In this document: piece after piece, positions 1 through 12,591 of the stretch | Layout of the letters: each line of letters starts with the position of its first letter | Numbering within the stretch: position 1 is the first letter of the stretch | From: Forficula auricularia | Lineage: Eukaryota; Arthropoda; Insecta; Dermaptera; Forficulidae | Assembly: GCA_024734495.1 (NCBI GenBank) | Contig: JALMQS010000104.1 | Coordinates: 930,001-994,000 of the forward strand | Direction: 5' to 3' | Length of the DNA stretch: 64,000 nt | Notes under the pieces: generated by a model | Told to the model about the DNA's origin: nothing | The model's database searches: none | The model's input: only the letters and a program-made list of their open reading frames with translations | Program-made: the position numbers and the translations under genes

Positions 1-6
1 TGTATT

Positions 7-157
7 AAAAAATACTTGTAGCTTTCACATTAAGATATAAAAAATAAAACGAATTTATTTTAGGAGAATCTATAATCTCGATATATATATATTTTTTTTA
101 ATTAAATTCGTTTTATTTTTTATATCTTAATGTGAAACCGACCAAGTATTTTTTATC
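7..157. repeat. foldback repeat
   Basis: Two arms of about 60 bp, one at 8-60 and the other at 105-155, are inverted copies (AAAAAATACTTG with CAAGTATTTTTT; TTCACATTAAGATAT with ATATCTTAATGTGAA). An AT-rich spacer separates them. No coding content. Probably a MITE; no duplication was determined. Confidence 0.8.
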
Positions 158-439
158 CAATAATTTTAAGTGTTACTTTAACTCTTAAACAGTAACTCTT
201 CGATGGTTTTAGCAGAAAAATTGGAATTTGGACCTAAATTTCATATTTAAGTTACATATTTATACCAAATTTTAGCTTTCTAACAAATAATGGCAAATCT
301 GTAAAATTACAGAAGGCGTACTTAACCTTGAAAATGTTTTTCACTTTTTTCTCCAAAAATTGTTTTATATTATAAAAAAAGGGGGTGAATTTTTTTTGGA
401 ATTTCTTAAAAAAAAAAAGAAGGAAAAAAGGGGATGAAA

Positions 440-668
440 TTTTGGTTGTCGGGCGCCGTGGCTTTAACCCTTAAACCGGGCGAAGCGGCTTCTATCGATT
501 GGATGTCGTGGACGGGGGTCGGCGAGGGGCTGCGGGGGCGGCCCCCAATGAGCATGCCCGTCACGTCGACTTGGCCCGGGGGCCGCAGAACGCGCCGCCC
601 ATGCCTAATGCCGCCCCCCGTGCCCGCCCCCACCGGTGGGGAATTAAAGCAGCCATGCAGGTGAAATC
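440..668. other. GC-rich island, possible unassigned exon
   Basis: About 230 bp of very GC-rich sequence in an otherwise AT-rich region. On the minus strand one frame is open across the whole island with mostly G or C in third positions, reading PPVGAGTGGGIRHG, then DVTGMLIGGRPRSPSPTPV and HDIQSIEAASPGLRV. The opposite strand also has an open frame and ends in a donor-like CAG|GTGAAA at 657-665. A downstream trh exon on the minus strand is possible, but no clean acceptor or donor is visible there and the missing PAS exons do not lie between it and 15167. A CpG-island-like regulatory element is an equally good reading. Confidence 0.3.
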
Positions 669-828
669 CCACAACAGTACAAGATGAAATGAACAATGGA
701 CAGACAGATCTCTATCCCTTTCATCCTTCATCCCCTCTATAGATACAATCATAATATACAATACAAGTGTAGTCAGTATATTAAGGTATAAATAATAAAT
801 GAAGAAAAAAGTGAAAACTTTTTTAAAC

Positions 829-1320
829 ACTCTGTACGGTCTCAACAAATTTTGGTGATGGAGTAATTTTTCTCAGTTTTCTTAAGATCAACTATAGTTT
901 GAGCAAGAACAACGTTTCTCATACTATGGTCAGAGGACCATAAAAAACAGAAGAATAACACTCGGTACGGTCTCAACAAATTTTGTTGATTGAGTAATTT
1001 CTTCTCAGTTTTCTTAAGCTCTATGATATAGTTTTTCAAACTATGATTGGAGGACAATTAAAAATTCAGAAGAAATAATAAATATCACACCTTAACTAAA
1101 AAATTCAGAAGAAATAATAAAAATCATACTTAAACTAAAAAATTCAGAAGATATAATAAATATCACACTTTAACTAAAAATTTTTTCTTAAGCTCTACGA
1201 TAGTTTCTCAAACTATGGTTGGAGGACCATGAAATATTCAGAAGAAATAATAAATATCACACTTTAACTAAAAAATACATAAGAAATAATAAAAATCACA
1301 TTTTAACTGAAAATCCCAGA
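829..1320 (+). repeat. degenerate tandem repeats
   Basis: A unit starting ACGGTCTCAACAAATTTT with CTCAGTTTTCTTAAG and GGAGGACCAT recurs at about 829, 962 and partly 1185. From 1060 to 1310 a shorter unit of about 40 bp (CAGAAGAAATAATAAATATC then ACACTTTAACTA) is repeated about five times. Non-coding. Confidence 0.75.
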
Positions 1321-1839
1321 GTTCGGAAATTAACCATGGCATTGTTCTTTCACTTTTTCTCTCAGTACTGACATTTCATGAAATTAATTACCTTACCCCT
1401 TTAGCGTCTAACCCATTCTACTCTCGCAATAAAAGCGGGATTTAAAACACTATCGCTATCTTTTCACCAGTATAATGGTATTAAAATATGCTAAAAAAAT
1501 GAAAAATTTACTTTCAAAGGGAATAAGATTAATGTGGTCCACAGAACTGTTCTGTCTTATAAAAGTGGTCCCTACTTCAAAAAAAGTTTGAGTAAACTCC
1601 GACCTAGAAAGTAGAGTAGTGTTTCAAATTTTAGCTCATATAGCAATCGCTCAAGAGTTTATTATAACAAATTCCTTTATATTATGTATTCCTGATTTTA
1701 TAATCGGAAGTTCTATTTTTAGCCTCCCAATTAAATACATCAGTTAAAGTTTGCAATCATGTAGCTTAAAGCTTACGTCCCTTAAAGTTAGCGGGTTCGA
1801 ACTCCGGATCTTTTTGATTAAAATCACTCACTATTAGTA

Positions 1840-1958
1840 CAGGTTTTTCAATTCAAATTGAACATTTTACAAATCAAATTGAACATTTTATTATTATTAT
1901 TTTATTTATAAAATGTTCAATTTGATTTGTAAAATGTTTAATTTGAAGTGAAAAACCT
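1840..1958. repeat. small foldback repeat next to tRNA-like box
   Basis: Perfect-looking arms AGGTTTTTCA...TGAAAAACCT and CAAATTGAACATTTTA with its complement. Just upstream (1760-1806) GCGGGTTCGAACTCCGG resembles a tRNA T-arm/B box, hinting at a SINE relic. Confidence 0.7.
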
Positions 1959-1964
1959 CCTGGT

Positions 1965-3060
1965 AAACAGAGCTGACTGGTGGTCGAAATAAAAACTAAC
2001 ACATTAGGGTCATATTTATTTTTATTGTATAAAGAAAATGATTAGAAAACAAACAACAAGATAGATTATTAGTTTGTTGTTTATATTTTATGCAATATTG
2101 AGAGCTTTATTTAAATATTCTTGGGCATCTCAATTTTGAAAAATTATCCTTGGCATGAAGCATGATTGATAGTTGTGCAGCTGACCCAAATAGTTTAGTT
2201 ATATTTTTGGTCACGAGACTGCGTAGTGCCAAGAACCACTTACCAATAATGACAATTGGCACCATAATGAACTTCATACGACTTATTTTGTATTATTTCC
2301 CCATATTTCAGATATAAGAAGAAACAAATTAAAAATAGATAATTTTACACTCCGGTCATTGATTATGTACAGGGCTATAAAATTGTGATGGTTTTATTAA
2401 AATTCATATTTATTCATTTTAAAACATGACACTATCTCGGACCATTTTGTTGCATTAGAACATAGAGAATTCAACTAGGTATAACTTTTAAGGAGATAGG
2501 TGTTGGTTAAAGGTGAAACATTTTTTAATAATAAGAAATTGAGTAAAATTACGAGGTAGGTTTAATTTTACTTAATTTCTTATGAGAATTCAACTGTTTC
2601 TTGATAAGAACAGGTGGATATTTAAATCATTTTTCCAAAGACTTTTAATAGAGAACACGTGGCACACCAAATGCAATTTGAATGTGGCTGACATTATTTT
2701 CTAGTTAAGAAAATGAAATATAAACTATTTCTTTTGAATTTGTTATTTTTATTTTATCATGATAAATGGGGTTTGGATTATGGATTACCACAAGTTTGAT
2801 AACGGATATAGAATAATAAATCGAAAATTTATGTCACCACTTTAATCTCATATAACATTTTAGTTGTTAAATATTATCAGTTTACTTTCGTATTAATTAA
2901 TAAACTAAGTGGAAATAAATAAATATCCAAAAAAAAGAATAAATAAATTATACCTATATCTACAATAATAGAAAAATTTATCGAAAAACCGTACAGACAT
3001 TTAGAACAACATTTTTATTTTCCTATTTGTTAATCTAAGCTTCTTACATATGCATGGAAA
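1965..3060. other. AT-rich non-coding stretch
   Basis: I see no coding exon, tRNA or conserved domain. A small foldback lies at 2533-2582 (AAGAAATTGAGTAAAATTA and its complement). Confidence 0.5.
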
Positions 3061-3126
3061 AGTTAAAAATATTAATTAAAACAGGAATAGCAGGAATTGG
3101 ATAATAAATAAAAAACCGAGTTATTA

Positions 3127-3176
3127 AATGGGCCAGACGTTTCGGCGATTTATTTCGACTTCCTCAGTGGCCTATT
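3127..3176 (-). ncRNA. hammerhead ribozyme-like motif, family 1 left arm
   Basis: Read on the minus strand: CTGAGGA (3161-3167), a loose hairpin (GTCGA with TCGCC, one mismatch), GAAAC (3139-3143), GTC (3136-3138). The flanks read GGCCA before the box and TGGCC after GTC, a stem I. These are the conserved hammerhead strands in the right order. Activity is not shown. Confidence 0.65.
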
Positions 3177-3462
3177 TTATCACTCTTTGTCAAAAGACAA
3201 TTCCATCACTATGCGACGAAACATCTTTAATATTTTTTATTATAACTACAATACATACTTAGTCTCAATTATTCAACAAACTTGAACTTTTTTCTCCTTT
3301 TAACAATTAAAAAATCAAAATTCAAAAAATATAATTGATAAAAAGGAGAAAAAAGGTTCAAGTTTGTTGAATAATTGAGGCCAAGAATGTATTGTAGTTA
3401 TAATAAAAAGATTAAAGATGTTTCGTCGCATAGTGGAATTGTCTTTTGGCAAATAGTGATAA

Positions 3463-3512
3463 AATGGACCACTGAGGAAATCGAAATAAATCAACGAAAC
3501 GTCTGGCCCATT
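3463..3512 (+). ncRNA. hammerhead ribozyme-like motif, family 1 right arm
   Basis: CTGAGGA (3472-3478), weak stem II region, GAAAC (3496-3500), GTC (3501-3503). Stem I is ATGGACCA before the box with TGGCCCAT after the cleavage triplet, 7 of 8 pairs. ACGT after GAA is self-complementary, as in dimeric hammerheads. Confidence 0.65.
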
Positions 3513-3575
3513 TAATGAAAACTCCGATTTTTATTTATTGTCCAATTCCCTGCTATTCCTATTTTAATTAATACT

Positions 3576-4437
3576 TATTATGGCTGAGAGTGATATATCG
3601 TTAAAAAATATTTTTGGGTTTTTAATATTTACTTAAAATTGACTTTAATGAATTACTTTTCAGTATTAGAATAATAATAATAAATAAGAATTTTTGTTGT
3701 TTATAAAATTTTATAAATTATAAATTGCTCTGGATAATGAATCTAAAAACCAATTTCACCAACCAAACTCTATATTAGCACTTAAATTAACTTTAAAAGA
3801 ACTTTAAGGGGTAAATTATATTTCACCAATTGTTGTTGCTCATTTAAGTTTCCTGCATTTTTTATTTAATTTATTAAAACTTTTCCTCTTCTATTAATAA
3901 AGCAATTTCTCGATTTTCTGCTGGGGTGGTTTCCCATTGACTACCTCAATGATTGTCCTTCCTTTAAGTTTGCTTTTTTGAAATCTCCAAGAAACACCCT
4001 GTATTCATAGAGTGAAAGAAATCCCTAGTACTCTGGTAGTAGCGTGGCATGTCGGCCATTTTGTAGGCGTGGCGGGGGCGTGCGTCACTCCCTCCCCTCC
4101 CCTCTTCACTTCATTCCCCCTCTCCAGCACCCGCATCACACATCTCTTTCTTTCTTCCAAGTGATAATTATCTCTCTCTTTTCAAAAGCAGCAAATGAAA
4201 AAGAAATACTTCCCCCTCCCGCCCACGCCCGCACTTTCCCGATTCAATAAGTTTAAATCAATAATATAATTCTTAAGAATAAGTCAAAGAGTGTGTTTTC
4301 TAATTAATGTAAATAAATAAATTTTCATATAAATATAACAAATAATTACAATTACAGTCGAACCTCAAAATTAAATTATTAAATAGGTACCTATATAACT
4401 GTTATTTTGATTTTTTTCTAAGATTCTTCCAAAAACT
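3576..4437. other. non-coding stretch with C-rich patch
   Basis: Mostly AT-rich. A pyrimidine and GC-rich patch at 4040-4240 stands out from its surroundings and matches no repeat elsewhere in the window. An open frame of 68 codons across it has no recognisable domain. Possible regulatory DNA. Confidence 0.4.
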
Positions 4438-4905
4438 TAAGGAGATTCGGGACTGTTTATCATTTTTACAAGAAAATTCTCAAATTTTTACCATCAAATC
4501 ATTGATGTATTATATATATTTATTCCCGAAATCTGAAGTTGATCGTCTGTCCCATTACCGAGAAATACATTATTGAAAATTGTCCTTTGAACATGGAAGT
4601 AAATGGACCGAGCTTTAAAAAGGGCTATAACTTCTATACAAATTATACCATGTTCAACAAATTTATACAGATCAATAATTCAACTTTTATAAACCGAATG
4701 ATAAATTTTTCAATAGATTTGACAATCTAGTTAATTAGTTATTCATAAATGTAAAAAATAAAAAGTTATTTGCAGCCAACAGAGTATAACAAAAGCACAA
4801 GTGTATAATTCCAACTCTATTTCTAAAAATCGTTTTTTTGTTAAATAAATACATTTTTTTGAAGATCAACCAGATAGATAAGCTGTCTCGAACTCCATTA
4901 AATGA
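4438..4905 (+). mobile_element. MITE-like repeat, TTAAGGGAGTTCGGGA family, copy 1
   Basis: Shares several hundred bases with 20235-20845 and 59860-60475 (both inverted relative to it): for example ACATGGAAGTAAATGGACCG and ACAAAAGCACAAGTGTATAA. The ends in the better copies are inverted repeats like TTAAGGGAGTTCGGGA. No transposase remains. A TTAA-targeting DNA transposon derivative is possible. Confidence 0.75.
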
Positions 4906-6714
4906 CTTGTGTAGAATTAAATTTGATAAATTAAAGGGTTTATTTAGTCACATAAAATAAATAAATAGAGTTATTTTACTTAATTAACATTATTAATTTG
5001 ATAGATTTACTAAACAGTTTCGGTCACCCCTGGTAGACCATCTTCAATAGTACCTACTACTGAAAATTGAAACATTTTATAAATTTTTTATATATATAGG
5101 TAGGTACAATTAATTATACAAATAAAAATTAATATCTTTGTTTTATTTTTATGTTATTGTGATTTTTTGTTCTGTTTTATTTTATATTATATTTTTTAAT
5201 TTTTTTTTATTATTTCAAATGTACCAACCTATACTTTTTTTTACTGGTTCCTAGCATTTTGTTTGTATATAGCTAAATATTTTTTTTTTTTTTTGATGTT
5301 GGCAATTGAAACTAGTCTGTGCTATCTATTTATTTATCTGATTCGTTGTATAAATAAATAAATACAATAAATAAATCTCTATCTATCGAACTATATAATG
5401 TTGCTGGAAAACAATTCGATATATAAGAAGAAAGAAATTTCAATATACAGAATTACTTTTATTGCAAATTTTTCATCATTTTCTTAGTAAAAACAATTAA
5501 CTTACTAGTATGGAGGTATACATATTGTTAAATTTTTAGGGTAAGAAAAGACTTAAAAAAATTAAACTATGAATGATGTTTTTTTAAAGAAAAAATTTAT
5601 GTAATTTGCAAAAGTACTTACAATATACTAAAAAATATATGCGTAAATGCTTTTTCGTAAACACCCTTCCGGTCATCCAGGAATTTCTTTTGCAATAAGA
5701 AAAGTTAAAATAATTTTTTCTTATTTAATTTATAAGTATTCCTTCTTATGAAATAATCCTTGACATAGATATAACAAAATAATTTTGTTTATATCTTAAA
5801 ATCGGTACATACCTATACCATATAGATTATTTATTTATTTGAAACTATATAGTTTTCAAGTCTAGGCTTCATTTTCAGCCTTAATATAATATTATATTTG
5901 GATTATTACTTCACCCTAGGAATTACTTTAATTTTTAGTGATTTCCAGATTATTGACTTTTCTGGTCAGCGGTCATACTATTCCATATATAGTAGGTACT
6001 TATATTAAACATTTTTCAGAAATTATAATTTTTCCTCATAAAAATAAATATTATAATAACAATTTTATTCCTATAGTGAACTCGATTTTGAGAAACTCTT
6101 AAGTGATATAATTAATTGAATAAAGCAGGGGACACACTTTGATTTATTGTAATAAATTCAACAACTCTGCTACTCTCAACAAAACCTTTTTAATTTAAAT
6201 AATATTATTAATAACATCACAAAATTGGCAAATGAATTGAATTACAGTTCCAATGATTGATAATTCAAATGCAATTTGTAAAAGAAAAAAATAATTATTT
6301 ATTAATGATCATTAGATTATTCCAGTCCATTAGAATGAATTATCATTCATTTTCTATTGAATATTTTATTATCATGAATTTTGATATCTGTTATTACAAT
6401 TACAAATTAAATATAAAAACAAATAAAAAAAATTTTTAGTGTAAATTTTATTATTTTTTTTTTACTTTTCTACACAGATACTAGTAGTAGGTAATATTAT
6501 AAGGCAAATATTGTAATTGTTTAAAAAGAAATAAAATTTTTGAAAAACCACTAAGTTTGAAAAATTGTCATTGTTATTAAAAATTTATTTATCAGCTTAC
6601 TGTGTGTCCTTTTTGTATGCGGACAAGTCTTGCTATTTTTTAAGGCTCTGAAAATGACTTTTATTCCACTCTTGTTTCAACCCTCGTTTAGCCCTCTGAT
6701 ATCTAAAAACTGGA
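4906..6714. other. AT-rich non-coding stretch
   Basis: No gene recognised. 6135-6190 holds a decayed piece of the dispersed repeat that elsewhere reads GCATCAAGCAGAGGACAACC (here only the CAACAACTCTGCTACTCTC part). Confidence 0.45.
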
Positions 6715-6862
6715 AATGGCTTCCCGCATCCGGATTCACCTTTACAACCTTCATTCACTAACTCAAAGCCCATATGCACAGGTACCTTCAACTTTGACCA
6801 ACCCCCTAAAATGTCATCCTCTTTTTTCAGGGGTTAATCCTGAGCTAGAGAGGGTAAAACAT
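6715..6862 (+). pseudogene. non-LTR retrotransposon 3' end, decayed
   Basis: Reading NWKWLPASGFTFTTF followed by HMHRYLQL, with stops, it resembles the WNSLP...YNLQLFK...HRY C-terminus of Jockey/CR1-type reverse transcriptases and aligns in order with the better LINE copy at 22705-23345. Confidence 0.5.
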
Positions 6863-7009
6863 TGTTGGATCAATCAGTGAAAAATGGTATACACAATATT
6901 GTTTCCCAAACTATTTAAAAATTTAATTATTATAGGTACTAACTCTGAACCTATATATTTAAGTGAAAGTAAAAATTATTAATTCAGTCTTTTTATCAAG
7001 AAATATTTA

Positions 7010-7238
7010 ATCTGTTAATTCTCATGGGGTCATTTACCTGATTGGATAAAGAAAAATTCGTTTTGCTAATTTAAAGCGAGCTAGCCATACAAGGATTAGC
7101 TTGCTATAACAACAAATCGAAGTTTTCTAAATCCATTCGGGTAATTGATCCCATGAGAAATAAAAGATAAAATATTTATAATTAAAAAGACTGTTGATGA
7201 AGGTCAAACCTTCAAAACTATTAGTCTCAAAAATAATG
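7010..7238 (+). repeat. family 8 repeat (tandem-array relative) with foldback
   Basis: TTCTCATGGGGTCATTTACC at the left is mirrored by GGGTAATTGATCCCATGAGAA. It continues into a copy of the hammerhead region, GATGAAGGTCAAACCTTC, but the CTGATGA box is altered to CTGTTGA and GAAAC to AAAAC, so it is degenerate. Related copies are at 16720-16885, 31850-31970, 50040-50945 and 57770-57900. Confidence 0.65.
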
Positions 7239-7239
7239 T

Positions 7240-8065
7240 GCGGTCCATGGATGCTGTGGATGCGGCGCATCCCTAAATTTTCAAACATTTAGAGTATATC
7301 CATATATAAATAAGGTAGACTTTAAAATTTATCTTTAAATTTTCAAGGTATTATCCGTTATTTCAAATATTTCTTTAAAAAACATTTTTTGTTTTGAAAA
7401 GTAGATATATTGGTTCTAAAATGAAATAAAATTGTTGCATAGTTTCAAGGGGCAATTAAAATGAATGATTTTCCGAAAAGGGTTCAGATAGAAGGTTTGA
7501 TGTCCCTTCCTGGTACATCTTCCATTGAACTGTGTCAAAGACAAGTCCAGACGAGTTCTAGTCGAATAAAAATTGAACTCGCTGAGGATTTATTAAACTG
7601 TAATAATACAAAAAGGAATAAATAAAGATGATTCGAGAATCTTTGGACTAATCCATTTGTAAGGACTATCAATATATTAGATCGGAAATAACTAAGAGTT
7701 CTATAGACAAGTCATAACTTGCTTATAACCATAGAATTAGGAGAAATTTAAGATTTTCTTATAATACAGGTTGATCCATTGTGAACGATAATCGATTTCC
7801 ATCTGAGGGACTGTCGAGAATTTATTTCTGAATAGTACCCTCCTCAAACAAAGGAGTTTTGGGCGAAGGCCCAAACATATATTTAAAAAAATCTAATGTT
7901 AAATTTGAAAAATACCGAATATGATGTCGTATTTGATGAAATTTGCAAAAAAAAGCGAAGATTAAATTAAATTTCAAAAAATGAAGGGTCCTTTTTTGGA
8001 CAGCATCCCCTGGTTGAAAAGTCACCAACCACCACTGATATATTATATATATATTTGTATTTGGC
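7240..8065 (+). repeat. dispersed repeat family A, copy 1
   Basis: Long similarity to 51150-51840 (same strand) and 42785-43165 (inverted). Shared landmarks include GGATGCGGCGCATCC, GACAAGTCCAGACGAGTT and GACAAGTCATAACTTGCTTA. An 81-codon minus frame here is probably not a gene. Transposon class is unknown. Confidence 0.7.
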
Positions 8066-10989
8066 ATTATATATCTATGTTTATTTGCATCAAGCAGTAG
8101 ACAACCACATTGATTTCTATTTATGAATCAACAACTCGGCAACTCTCGGCAAAACAAATTATTTTCAATTATATTAATAATTTATTTTAATTTACATATC
8201 TTTGATTTCCTTTCTTCTATCTTGATGTCTATCTATCTATCTATTTCAATGTCCTTTTCTTTATTTGGATTTTCTATCAAATCGTTAATAATTTAAAAAC
8301 AATCAATCCGTATTTAAAATGCAGAGTGTTAAGTCGAAGAAAAAGAAGACAGACATGGAGACAAAGTGTCAGTCAACTAACCCAACATCACAGGAAGGAA
8401 TAAAAAATCTCCAGAGCCGCTGCTGGAGCCATCAGACAGAACGAAGAAGATTGAGAGGTTAGATACCATAGAAGAGGAAGGAAGGAGGTGGTGGAAGAGA
8501 CGGTCTGTTGTTTGGACAGAATTATTACGGCCGTTCATAGAAGACACCCGGTTATGAATTTTAATTTCACTCTATCCGATGGAGAAATGAATGGAAATCA
8601 CAATGATAAACATCAAAGTGGGGTCCACTGGAAAATCACATAATCTGAAGTAGTGTTTTTAGAAGAATTAAGTCGTCTTAGAGAGATTCTTTATTTATTG
8701 TATTCTTTTAAAAAACGGAAGATATGAGTGTATCTCAAGTTGAAGATAATAGGCATGATGACTGATTTTGAAATGCTGTGCTATTATGTTGGAAATTATC
8801 TATTATTTCCAAAAAATATATCATTTTTGAAGATAATAAAGGATTGATACACAAAATTGCCATTTTAATTCTAAGTTTGAAATTTCCGCCAAAACGCCTT
8901 CCGGGATCTGGCAGCAACTGTGACGTCACATGTGTTATTTATTTACGTTCCACACAAAAAGAAAATGCGAAATAAGTGGCTTAATCTTGCAAGGAAAGAT
9001 CCAAAAGCTATATATCTTTAAATACTACAATTTATTTCTGTGAAGATCACTTTAACGGAAGTTTTTACTTTATTTCGTAGATTATAAAATGCAGTGAGTG
9101 CATAATGAACTTGTTTGAGTTTTAAATTTAATAATAAATTAAGTCTTTTGTACGGTTTGGTTTATTTATATCTAAAGTGGAAATTGACTCAGTTTATTTT
9201 ATTTTATTTATTTATTAGTCCTTGTTTAATGAAAGAAACTCTCCCAGCATCAATAAATCAATTTTAGGCAAATTGGAACTATTTGCCTTGGTAAACCCTG
9301 GCTTCATGGCTACGTTTCTTGGTTATGTTTTGACAACATAAAAGTCGGCAAATGTTCTCGCAGCTGATATTTCGTCTGCTCGTGACGTCAGTCCTGTTTC
9401 TTCGCTCTGATTGGTGTTCAAACTAACATATGGCGGATTGCAGTATTTTGTAGTTTTATTTTATCAAATAAATTAACAATCTCGCTAATAATATAAAAAT
9501 AAATATGTTTTTTCGAATCTATGAATCCTATTTCATTAGATAAATACATTATTTTAGTGATTTATGGTTACTGTCATCATGCCCATTGACCGGAGAACAA
9601 AGAAGTGAACAAAGCAACGAAAACTTGATTGAATTCCATATTCTGCGGGATATCATGATCATTGAGCAAGGAAGCCACGAAAGGTTATCGTCTACTAGAT
9701 CCAAGTTAGAATGGATGTTTTAATAATATGTCAGAAGGACAAAAATAGCAATCTTGGCTACCCTGAGTAAAATTTTGAGGTTAAGTGATTTCTAATTTAA
9801 GCACATGCCGTATTGTTTTTTAGCACTCGGGTTCGATTCCCAAGGAGCTGAACACATTCATTCAGAGATATAATTAAAATATCAATTCCATCTCTGGTTT
9901 GATAACAACCTCTCGTAAATTACTTAGAAATTTAAACTGAACTTGAACTCGATAATAGAAATTTAAATATCATAGAAGCTTAAAGCTTACTAGTATCAGA
10001 AATTGTAACGCTTAGGTATACTTAAAATACGCAGATAGATAGAGAGAGAGATTTTCAGTTTTTTGGATTTAAAGTACGCAAAAAATTAATCCCATCAATA
10101 AAAAACAAATTATCCAAATTGTATTATTGCAATTCAACTTTTCTTTCCTTCTTTTTAAAAAGTAAGTATATTTCTATTAATAATCCACAATGATATTCCC
10201 TTCTTTTTTCCTTCGCACTTGAGGGACTTCCATTGAGAGGGGTGAAAAGTAAAAGTAAAAATAACCACACACAACTGACCCGGCGTGAATCCCTCTCCCT
10301 CAAGTTCTTTCAGCGTTTCTTTCGAACGATTGGGGGAGGAGATTTCTTTCGAGGGTTAGTATCAAATTAATTGGGGCTAAAAAAAATCACGCAAAAAAAA
10401 AGAAGAAAAAAGTTTCAACATGATATGGTTTTCAATTGAATCAAAAGTATTGAATGAATGAATTTTTTAGTATTGTAGAAAATATAATTTTATAAATTAT
10501 TCATAGTAATACGTTTAAAAGCTAATCCTAGTTGCATTCATAGAATCAAATGTAGTTTTTAAATTTCTTTAAGATGGTTTAATAAAAATACTAGCAAACA
10601 TTTTTTTACACTGTTAAAAATTTCTTATATAATTTTACTATAAAAATGAATAGCCCGGCCTCACAACTTTTTAATAATATTATATACCTGTATTGTAATC
10701 TTACAACATATTTTTTAACACGCTTTTATTAGCATGGCCTGTATGTACCATATGTATCAATGTGACGGAATCATTCAACACGTAATTTTCACCACCTGTT
10801 CAAGACGATTAACTTGAATATTTGCATACGTATTAAGAACCGATGACAATACAATAATTTTAAACAATCGAACTGAAAAATTAACGGGGGAGAGGGAGGC
10901 AAAATTTTGAAACTATAGCCCCTTCCCCCAGAAGGGTAAAAATACAAAAATTAACAAAAGTGGGGGGAAATTGGGAAAATATACTATAC
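8066..10989. other. non-coding stretch with one dispersed-repeat piece
   Basis: 8080-8165 carries the GCATCAAGCAG...CAACAACTC repeat. The rest shows no exon I can defend. Moderately GC-rich unique patches occur at 8335-8550, 8880-8950, 9290-9440 and 10200-10345, and could be regulatory. GGGTTCGATTCCC at about 9828 is an isolated B-box-like site. Confidence 0.45.
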
Positions 10990-11073
10990 TAATTGAATGT
11001 AATGGAAGGCAGCCCAGAGGTAGTGAGGAAAGTAAACATATAAAATAAAGTGTATTTATTAGAATCTTCCTTT

Positions 11074-11118
11074 CCTTTCAAACCGACGTTTCGAGTATTC
11101 TCTTCAGGGTTTCAAAGG
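11074..11118 (-). ncRNA. hammerhead ribozyme-like motif, family 2
   Basis: Minus strand: CTGAAGA (11101-11107), a short 2-bp stem II (GA/TC), GAAAC (11088-11092), GTC (11085-11087). Stem I is CCTTTGAAACC with GGTTTGAAAGG, 10 of 11 positions pairing. The shortened stem II suggests decay compared with 54221-54275. Confidence 0.65.
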
Positions 11119-11352
11119 GTCGATTGAAACAAAAAATGTTTCTTCGTAGTGTTAAAAACTTTCATTTTTTAAGAAGCATAGAAAGTTCAATTTTTTTCCT
11201 TCTTTTCTCTTTTACTGAGATTCTAATTAGACTCTAATTAAGAAAAGAAGGAAAAAAAATTGTCTTTTCTATGCCTTTGTTAAAAATGAAGAAAGTTTTT
11301 GAACACTACTGTGGAGAGAAGAAGGAAACATTTTATTTGTTTCAATCATTGA

Positions 11353-11408
11353 CCCTTTGAAACCCCGAAGAAGGAGGGAAAAATCCTCCGAAACGTCGGT
11401 TTGAAAGG
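11353..11408 (+). ncRNA. degenerate hammerhead-like motif, family 2
   Basis: CCGAAGA replaces CTGAAGA (11365-11371), so a core uridine is lost. Stem II (GGAGG/CCTCC), GAAAC (11390-11394), GTC and stem I are intact. Confidence 0.55.
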
Positions 11409-11984
11409 AAAGGAGGAAGGATTCTAATAAAATTACACTTTATTTTATATGTGTTAATTTTTTCTTTCCTCATCTACCTCTGGGCTGCCTTCCATTACAT
11501 TGCTATTAAAATTTCTACCAGTCCGTCTTCCAGAGAAAATTTCGCTGCAAAAATATATACTATACTCTTGGCCAATGCCTAGTTTTAGTTTAGCGATGTA
11601 CGAGTGGAATTGTACACTGAAAAACAATTTATTTATAATAACATATTTTACAGAGCTGGAGCATTTTTAATGAGCTCTTATTTTATTCCAAAAGACATTT
11701 TTTATTATAATCGCGATAGTGCACATCCAACTATTAAATTTAAATATTCCGCTCATTTTTACTTAAATAACAATATTATTTATAATTCACTTATTGGTGC
11801 TTGGTTCAAATAGCGGCATCTTAACTATTAATATATCTAGAGTTGCTAAAAAACATGAGAATGCTTTAAATACGAACATCAGCTTCTATCTCATATTGGC
11901 CGGATAGACTCGATTCATAATTAACTTCACTATCAAATATAATTTCTTAACTATAAATATATCGTTTTTCAGTGAATTTTAAGA

Positions 11985-12285
11985 CAAAAAGTAAAAAAAT
12001 ATATTATAGTTTAAAAAACTAAAAAACACGCTTCTGTCAGTAATGTACTAAAAAGAATAAAATAAAGCATCTGAAAACTTTTTTATGTCCAATAACTAAG
12101 TCAAAAAGTGGCGGGGCACTTTGGTTAAATTAATTAAAATTACCTCACAGGCTTCTTAAAGAACCGCCCCTACGCATTTTGACTTAGTTATTGGACATAA
12201 GTTATGGCTTTTAGGTACATTATTTTATACGTTATTGACAAAATCGTTTTTTTTTTTTACTTATTTTAAACTATAATTTATTACT
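11985..12285. repeat. foldback repeat, copy 1
   Basis: Arms pair through TATGTCCAATAACTAAGTCA (12085 onward) and its complement near 12178-12200. Outer parts match 29385-29585, which has the same TAAAAAACTAAAAAACA start. Non-autonomous DNA transposon of unknown class. Confidence 0.7.
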
Positions 12286-12591
12286 AATACGTATCTAATT
12301 AAAAATTAAAAAAAAGTAAAGTAACAATTTATTTTTTGTATTTTTTCTCAATGATTTAATGAAATTTTTACCAATATGATAAAATTGAACAAATAATCAA
12401 ATTATAAAAAAATAGTATATTGAGTTTTGAAAAGAAGGTGTTAAGGAGGAAATAGGGGAGGAATAGATAAATTATAAATTTAGATGAAGTGAGTCGATGA
12501 TTTCATTTTCATTTCTAGAAATAATAATATTGTCTGTTTAAAAAAATATTCTCGGATATTGAAAATAGAAATTACGAAAAAATTTCAACTC

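Larger units (their letters stand above)
3061..3575. repeat. foldback element with a hammerhead-like motif in each arm (family 1)
   Basis: A palindromic element of about 510 bp: AATTAAAACAGGAATAGCAG at the left is mirrored by CTGCTATTCCTATTTTAATT at the right, and the arms pair through most of their length around a centre near 3310. Each arm carries one hammerhead-like motif pointing outward (3127-3176 minus, 3463-3512 plus). There is no protein-coding content, so it is non-autonomous. Confidence 0.85.
10990..11515. repeat. foldback element with hammerhead-like arms (family 2, copy 1)
   Basis: Palindrome of about 520 bp bounded by TGTAATGGAAGGCAGCCCAG and CTGGGCTGCCTTCCATTACA. A nearly identical element sits at 54120-54665. 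The arms carry outward-pointing hammerhead-like motifs at 11074-11118 (minus) and 11353-11408 (plus). No coding region. Confidence 0.88.

Noticed and set aside
829..1320. CRISPR array
   Set aside because: Repeats are contiguous and diverged, with no unique spacers, and the genome is eukaryotic.
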